Assembly: GCA_029258695.1 (NCBI GenBank)
Contig: JARIBR010000024.1
Span: 1-5,262 of the forward strand
DNA from: Quadrisphaera sp.
Lineage (GTDB): Bacteria > Actinomycetota > Actinomycetes > Actinomycetales > Quadrisphaeraceae
Direction: 5' to 3'
DNA: 5,262 nucleotides
Part shown: positions 1-5,262 of the stretch, one piece after another
Position numbering within the stretch: the first letter of the stretch is position 1
How the letters are laid out: each line of letters begins with the position of its first letter
Translations under genes and position numbers: made by a program
The notes under the pieces: model-generated
What the model was told of the DNA's origin: nothing
Seen by the model: the letters and a program-made list of their open reading frames with translations, nothing else
Databases searched by the model: none

Positions 1-214
1 TGACCTCGTCGTCGTCCGGACCCCGCCCGGTGCCGCCCAGTTCCTCGCCAGCGCCCTGGACCGCGCGGCGCTCGCCCCCGTCGTCGGGACCATCGCCGGC
101 GACGACACCGTCCTGCTCATCGCGCGGCCCGGGACGGGTGAGACGCTCGCCGCCGGGCTGCTCGCGCTCGCCAGCGGGCAGGTGCCCGACCAGGGCGACC
201 CTCCCGTCCCCTGA
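1..214 (+). CDS. argR: Arginine repressor ArgR, C-terminal part (5' truncated by window)
   Basis: Only the last 70 codons are present (first complete codon at 2-4, stop TGA at 212-214); the N-terminal winged-helix DNA-binding domain lies left of the window. The visible part is the ArgR C-terminal oligomerisation and arginine-binding domain. It has the family sequences [20 protein letters not shown] and [14 protein letters not shown]; the paired Asp of GDDT is the known L-arginine-binding site in ArgR hexamers. A short Pro/Asp-rich tail ([10 protein letters not shown]) follows the fold. ArgR is a cytoplasmic transcription factor that, with arginine bound, represses arginine-synthesis genes at ARG boxes. 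Its place directly before argG and argH matches the usual actinobacterial arg cluster, in which argC-J-B-D-F would lie further upstream (inferred, not seen). Identification is secure; the start cannot be seen. Confidence 0.93.
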   Translation, partial: DLVVVRTPPGAAQFLASALDRAALAPVVGTIAGDDTVLLIARPGTGETLAAGLLALASGQVPDQGDPPVP

Positions 215-215
215 A

Positions 216-231
216 CCCTTCCGCCCTTCCG
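216..231 (+). repeat. Tandem 8-bp direct repeat (CCCTTCCG x2) between argR and argG
   Basis: Two perfect, adjacent copies of CCCTTCCG occupy 216-223 and 224-231, just after the argR stop. The whole 45-bp gap is pyrimidine-rich and shows no hairpin, no promoter-like -35/-10 pair and no recognisable ARG box, so argR and argG are probably cotranscribed. The repeat may be chance slippage in a C-rich spacer; no function is assigned. Confidence 0.6.
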
Positions 232-247
232 TCCCACCGCTGCCACC

Positions 248-254
248 AGAGAGG
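248..254 (+). promoter_or_regulatory. Ribosome binding site for argG
   Basis: AGAGAGG, with a GAGG core complementary to the 16S 3' end, sits 5 nt before the ATG at 260. It supports the upstream argG start. A second GAGGG at 323-327 lies 7 nt before an in-frame GTG at 335 and could serve a shorter form. Confidence 0.65.
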
Positions 255-259
255 TCACC

Positions 260-3602
<3,343 letters not shown>

Positions 3603-3606
3603 GCCC

Positions 3607-4989
3607 GTGGACGATCCTGCGGCCAGCGACCTCTCCTCGAGCCAACCCCTCCCGGACGACCCGACGACGCCAGCCGTCCCCACGGGCGACGGCCTGTGGG
3701 AGGAGCTCACCTGGCGCGGCCTGGTCGCGCAGAGCACCGACGCGCAGGCCCTGCGCGAGGCGCTCGCGGCCGGACCGCTGACGTTCTACGTCGGCTTCGA
3801 CCCGACCGCGCCGAGCCTGCACATCGGCAACCTCGTCCAGGTGCTCACCGCCCGCCGTCTCCAGCAGGCGGGCCACCGTCCGCTGCTCCTCGTCGGCGGG
3901 GCCACGGGTCTGGTGGGCGACCCGAAGATGTCGGGGGAGCGGGTGCTCAACTCCCCCGACGTCGTCGCCGGGTGGGTCTCGCGCATCGCCGGCCAGGTGG
4001 CACCGTTCGTGGACCTCGGCGGTGACGACGGGCCGACGGACGCGGTGAGCGCCGCCGGCGCCACCGTGGTGAACAACCTCGACTGGACGGCGCCGATGAG
4101 CGCCATCGAGCTGCTGCGTGACGTGGGCCAGCACTTCCGCCTCTCGCGGATGCTGAGCAAGGACGCGGTGGCGGCGCGCCTGGCCTCGAGCGAGGGGATC
4201 AGCTACACCGAGTTCAGCTACCAGGTCATGCAGGCGTTGGACTACCGCGAGCTGCACCGGCGCTACGGCTGCACGCTCCAGTTCGGGGGCAGCGACCAGT
4301 GGGGCAACATCACCGCGGGCGTCGACCTCCTCCACAAGGCCGACGGCGTGTCGGTGCACGCGCTCGCCACGCCCCTGGTCACCCGGGCCGACGGGACCAA
4401 GTTCGGCAAGACGGAGACGGGCACGGTGTGGCTGGACGCCGCCCTGACCAGCCCGTACGCCTTCTACCAGTTCTGGCTCACCGTGGAGGACTCCATGGTG
4501 GGCAGCTACCTGCGGCTGTTCTCCTTCCGCGGCCGCTCGGAGATCGAGGCGCTGGAGGCCGCGACCCGGGGACGGCCCGCGGCCCGCGAGGCCGCCAGGG
4601 CCCTCGCGCGCGACGTCACGTCGCTCGTCCACGGGCCCGGTGCCACGGCGGCCGTCGAGGCGGCGAGCGCCGCGCTGTTCGGACGCGGCGGCCTGGACTC
4701 GCTGGACGCCCAGACCCTGGCGGCCGCGGTCGCCGAGCTGCCGCGGGCCGAGGTCGCCGCGGGGGAGCCCCTGGACGTCGCCCGGCTCATGGCCGCCTGC
4801 GGTGTCGTCGCCAGCGTGGGGGCGGCGCGGCGCGCCATCGCCGAGGGAGGGGCCTACGCGAACAACCGCAGGGTCGACGCCACCTGGCCGCAGGGCGGGG
4901 CCGTCGACGCGGAGGACCTGCTGCACGGCCGATGGCTGGTGCTGCGGCGGGGCAAGCGCACCCTCGGCGTCGTCGAGGTCGTCGGCTGA
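3607..4989 (+). CDS. tyrS: Tyrosyl-tRNA synthetase TyrS
   Basis: This 460-residue class I synthetase activates tyrosine with ATP and loads it onto tRNA-Tyr in the cytoplasm. The catalytic domain shows YVGFDPTAPS from residue 61, the HIGH-type motif HIGN (72-75), and the tyrosine-binding set Tyr205, Gln209 and Asp212 in SYQVMQALD. GSDQWGN lies at 228-234, and KFGKT (265-269) is the KMSKS-type loop in the form usual for bacterial TyrS. The C-terminal S4-like RNA-binding domain runs from about 389 (LDVARLMAACGVV...GGAYANNRRV) to the end. GTG at 3607 is the only usual start codon between the mpg stop and the conserved WEELTWRGL (from residue 31). It has no clear RBS and lies 4 bp after mpg, so coupled initiation is likely. 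The result is a Ser/Pro/Asp-rich, probably disordered extension of about 28 residues that most TyrS proteins lack. Function is very sure; the start is moderately sure. Confidence 0.95.
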   Translation: MDDPAASDLSSSQPLPDDPTTPAVPTGDGLWEELTWRGLVAQSTDAQALREALAAGPLTFYVGFDPTAPSLHIGNLVQVLTARRLQQAGHRPLLLVGGATGLVGDPKMSGERVLNSPDVVAGWVSRIAGQVAPFVDLGGDDGPTDAVSAAGATVVNNLDWTAPMSAIELLRDVGQHFRLSRMLSKDAVAARLASSEGISYTEFSYQVMQALDYRELHRRYGCTLQFGGSDQWGNITAGVDLLHKADGVSVHALATPLVTRADGTKFGKTETGTVWLDAALTSPYAFYQFWLTVEDSMVGSYLRLFSFRGRSEIEALEAATRGRPAAREAARALARDVTSLVHGPGATAAVEAASAALFGRGGLDSLDAQTLAAAVAELPRAEVAAGEPLDVARLMAACGVVASVGAARRAIAEGGAYANNRRVDATWPQGGAVDAEDLLHGRWLVLRRGKRTLGVVEVVG

Positions 4990-5055
4990 CGGGAGCACCG
5001 GTGGGATTGACCGGGGACCACCCAGGCCGGCTCGCCGGAGCCGTGCACCCCCTGG
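4990..5055 (+). other. Spacer after tyrS with short inverted repeats
   Basis: No coding signal is visible between the tyrS stop and the rRNA promoter. Several small inverted repeats sit close together: the palindrome CACCGGTG at 4996-5003, CCGGT/ACCGG arms at 4998-5002 and 5010-5014 with a 7-nt loop, and a better hairpin at 5028-5043. The region may help end the tyrS message before the rRNA promoter, but no run of T follows any stem. Confidence 0.5.
5028..5043 (+). terminator. Possible terminator-like hairpin after tyrS (no T tract)
   Basis: CGGCTC (5028-5033) and GAGCCG (5038-5043) form a perfect 6-bp GC-rich stem around the tetraloop GCCG, about 40 bp after the tyrS stop. It is followed by TGCACCCC rather than a T run, so it is not a classical intrinsic terminator. 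Actinobacterial terminators often lack a good T tract, which keeps this call possible but weak. Confidence 0.3.
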
Positions 5056-5084
5056 TTGACGCACCCGTGAACGTCGCGTACTGT
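5056..5084 (+). promoter_or_regulatory. Likely rRNA operon promoter (P1)
   Basis: The -35 hexamer TTGACG (5056-5061; 5 of 6 consensus positions) and the -10 hexamer TACTGT (5079-5084) are separated by exactly 17 bp, the best spacing for a housekeeping sigma factor. Transcription would start near 5088-5092. It precedes a long non-coding leader ending in a typical pre-16S sequence, so it most likely drives the rRNA operon. There is no AT-rich UP element upstream of the -35. The poor -10 match is common in actinobacterial rRNA promoters, which in mycobacteria depend on helper proteins such as CarD and RbpA (known there, only inferred here). Confidence 0.75.
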
Positions 5085-5126
5085 TCCACTCGTTCGCCCG
5101 GCAGGGAGGGACGGAGGCACAGCCCT

Positions 5127-5159
5127 TCGGACCCGCCAGGGCGGAAAACCTAGGTCCGA
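5127..5159 (+). other. Leader stem-loop 1
   Basis: TCGGACC (5127-5133) pairs perfectly with GGTCCGA (5153-5159), a 7-bp stem. The 19-nt loop holds a smaller helix (CGC 5134-5136 with GCG 5141-5143) and an AAAA. The 8-bp palindrome ACCTAGGT (5148-5155) overlaps the 3' arm. It would fold in the RNA made from P1 but would be absent from a transcript starting at the P2 candidate. Confidence 0.45.
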
Positions 5160-5188
5160 CGGACACCGGCACCACGCTGGTGTAGCGT
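5160..5188 (+). promoter_or_regulatory. Candidate second rRNA promoter (P2)
   Basis: CGGACA (5160-5165; 4 of 6 positions of TTGACA) and TAGCGT (5183-5188; fits the TAGNNT form seen in many actinobacterial promoters) are 17 bp apart. Tandem promoters are common before rRNA operons. The match is weak and a short inverted repeat (CACCA-CGC-TGGTG, 5170-5182) fills much of the spacer, so chance is a real alternative. Confidence 0.3.
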
Positions 5189-5209
5189 CACGGCCGCAGA
5201 GCGATCAGC

Positions 5210-5230
5210 TCGGGAGCCATGGGTTCCCGA
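5210..5230 (+). other. Leader stem-loop 2
   Basis: TCGGGAGCC (5210-5218) folds back on GGTTCCCGA (5222-5230): nine pairs including one G-U wobble, closing on the 3-nt loop ATG. No T run follows, so it is not a terminator. Its place 12 nt before the boxA-like element suggests a structural or processing role in the pre-rRNA leader. Confidence 0.5.
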
Positions 5231-5241
5231 CGATGAGCGTC

Positions 5242-5250
5242 TGTTCTTTG
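5242..5250 (+). promoter_or_regulatory. boxA-like rRNA antitermination element
   Basis: TGTTCTTTG resembles boxA (TGCTCTTTA in E. coli rRNA leaders; a TGTT-TTTGAGAAC form occurs in mycobacterial leaders). In the studied systems boxA RNA is bound by NusB-NusE (S10), which lets RNA polymerase pass through the untranslated rRNA genes without early termination. The call rests on motif similarity and position just before the expected 16S gene. Confidence 0.6.
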
Positions 5251-5262
5251 AGAACTCAACAG

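Larger units (their letters stand above)
5092..5262 (+). other. 5' leader of the 16S rRNA transcript (16S gene begins beyond the window)
   Basis: From the P1 start to the edge there is no credible open frame, the third-position GC bias stops, and the sequence carries several perfect hairpins. It ends with TTTGAGAACTCAACAG, typical of sequence shortly upstream of 16S rRNA in actinobacteria. In such leaders one part forms a long stem with sequence after the 16S gene for RNase III cleavage; that partner is outside the window. The mature 16S start (usually near a GAGTTTGATC motif) is not present here. A similar sequence can also precede 23S rRNA, but the promoter and the protein gene upstream favour the 16S leader. 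Confidence 0.75.

Noticed and set aside
215..259. ARG box or promoter between argR and argG
   Set aside because: The gap is C/T-rich, with no AT-rich palindrome of the ARG-box kind and no -35/-10 pair. Control more likely acts at a promoter upstream of the window.
5007..5035. TTGACC as a -35 box just after tyrS
   Set aside because: The bases 17 bp downstream (GCTCGC) are nothing like a -10 hexamer, and nearby spacings give none either.
4990..5262. tRNA, riboswitch or CRISPR repeats in the right-hand gene-free region
   Set aside because: No tRNA cloverleaf with a GTTCGA-type T loop, no known riboswitch core and no regularly spaced repeats are visible. The promoter plus rRNA leader explains the region.
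5262..5262. Start of the 16S rRNA gene inside the window
   Set aside because: The conserved GAGTTTGATC start of 16S does not occur before the edge; only the leader is present.

Overview
The window is a short, gene-dense piece of chromosome from a high-GC actinobacterium. Base composition is strongly G+C rich by eye, with almost every third codon position G or C. Protein families, GTG starts and gene order (argR-argG-argH, then mpg-tyrS) all fit Actinomycetota. The TTTGAGAACTCAACAG-type sequence at the right edge is typical of the leader just before actinobacterial 16S rRNA genes. I lean to the Kineosporiales/Micrococcales side of the phylum, but the genus cannot be fixed from this sequence alone.

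Layout, all on the + strand: 1-214 is the 3' end of argR (arginine repressor). 260-1537 is argG (argininosuccinate synthase). 1534-2955 is argH (argininosuccinate lyase). 2952-3602 is mpg (3-methyladenine DNA glycosylase, AAG family). 3607-4989 is tyrS (tyrosyl-tRNA synthetase). 4990-5262 has no protein gene. It holds weak hairpins after tyrS, a good sigma-70-type promoter (TTGACG-17 bp-TACTGT at 5056-5084), and a structured RNA leader ending in a boxA-like element. The 16S rRNA gene itself should start just beyond the right edge.

How the genes work together: ArgG and ArgH catalyse the last two steps of arginine synthesis (citrulline + aspartate to argininosuccinate, then to arginine + fumarate), and ArgR senses the end product. 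argG/argH and argH/mpg overlap by 4 bp (GTGA and ATGA), and tyrS starts 4 bp after the mpg stop. argG to tyrS therefore looks like one translationally coupled transcription unit that joins arginine synthesis to a DNA-repair gene and a tRNA-charging gene. The rRNA operon then starts from its own promoter.

I found no mobile element, CRISPR array, tRNA, phage gene or unrecognised protein. This is a conserved housekeeping region, and I see no sign of a new biological system. The points worth a second look are modest: two plausible argG starts, a low-complexity N-terminal extension on TyrS, the coupling of mpg and tyrS to the arginine genes, and the tandem promoter signals and competing hairpins of the rRNA leader.
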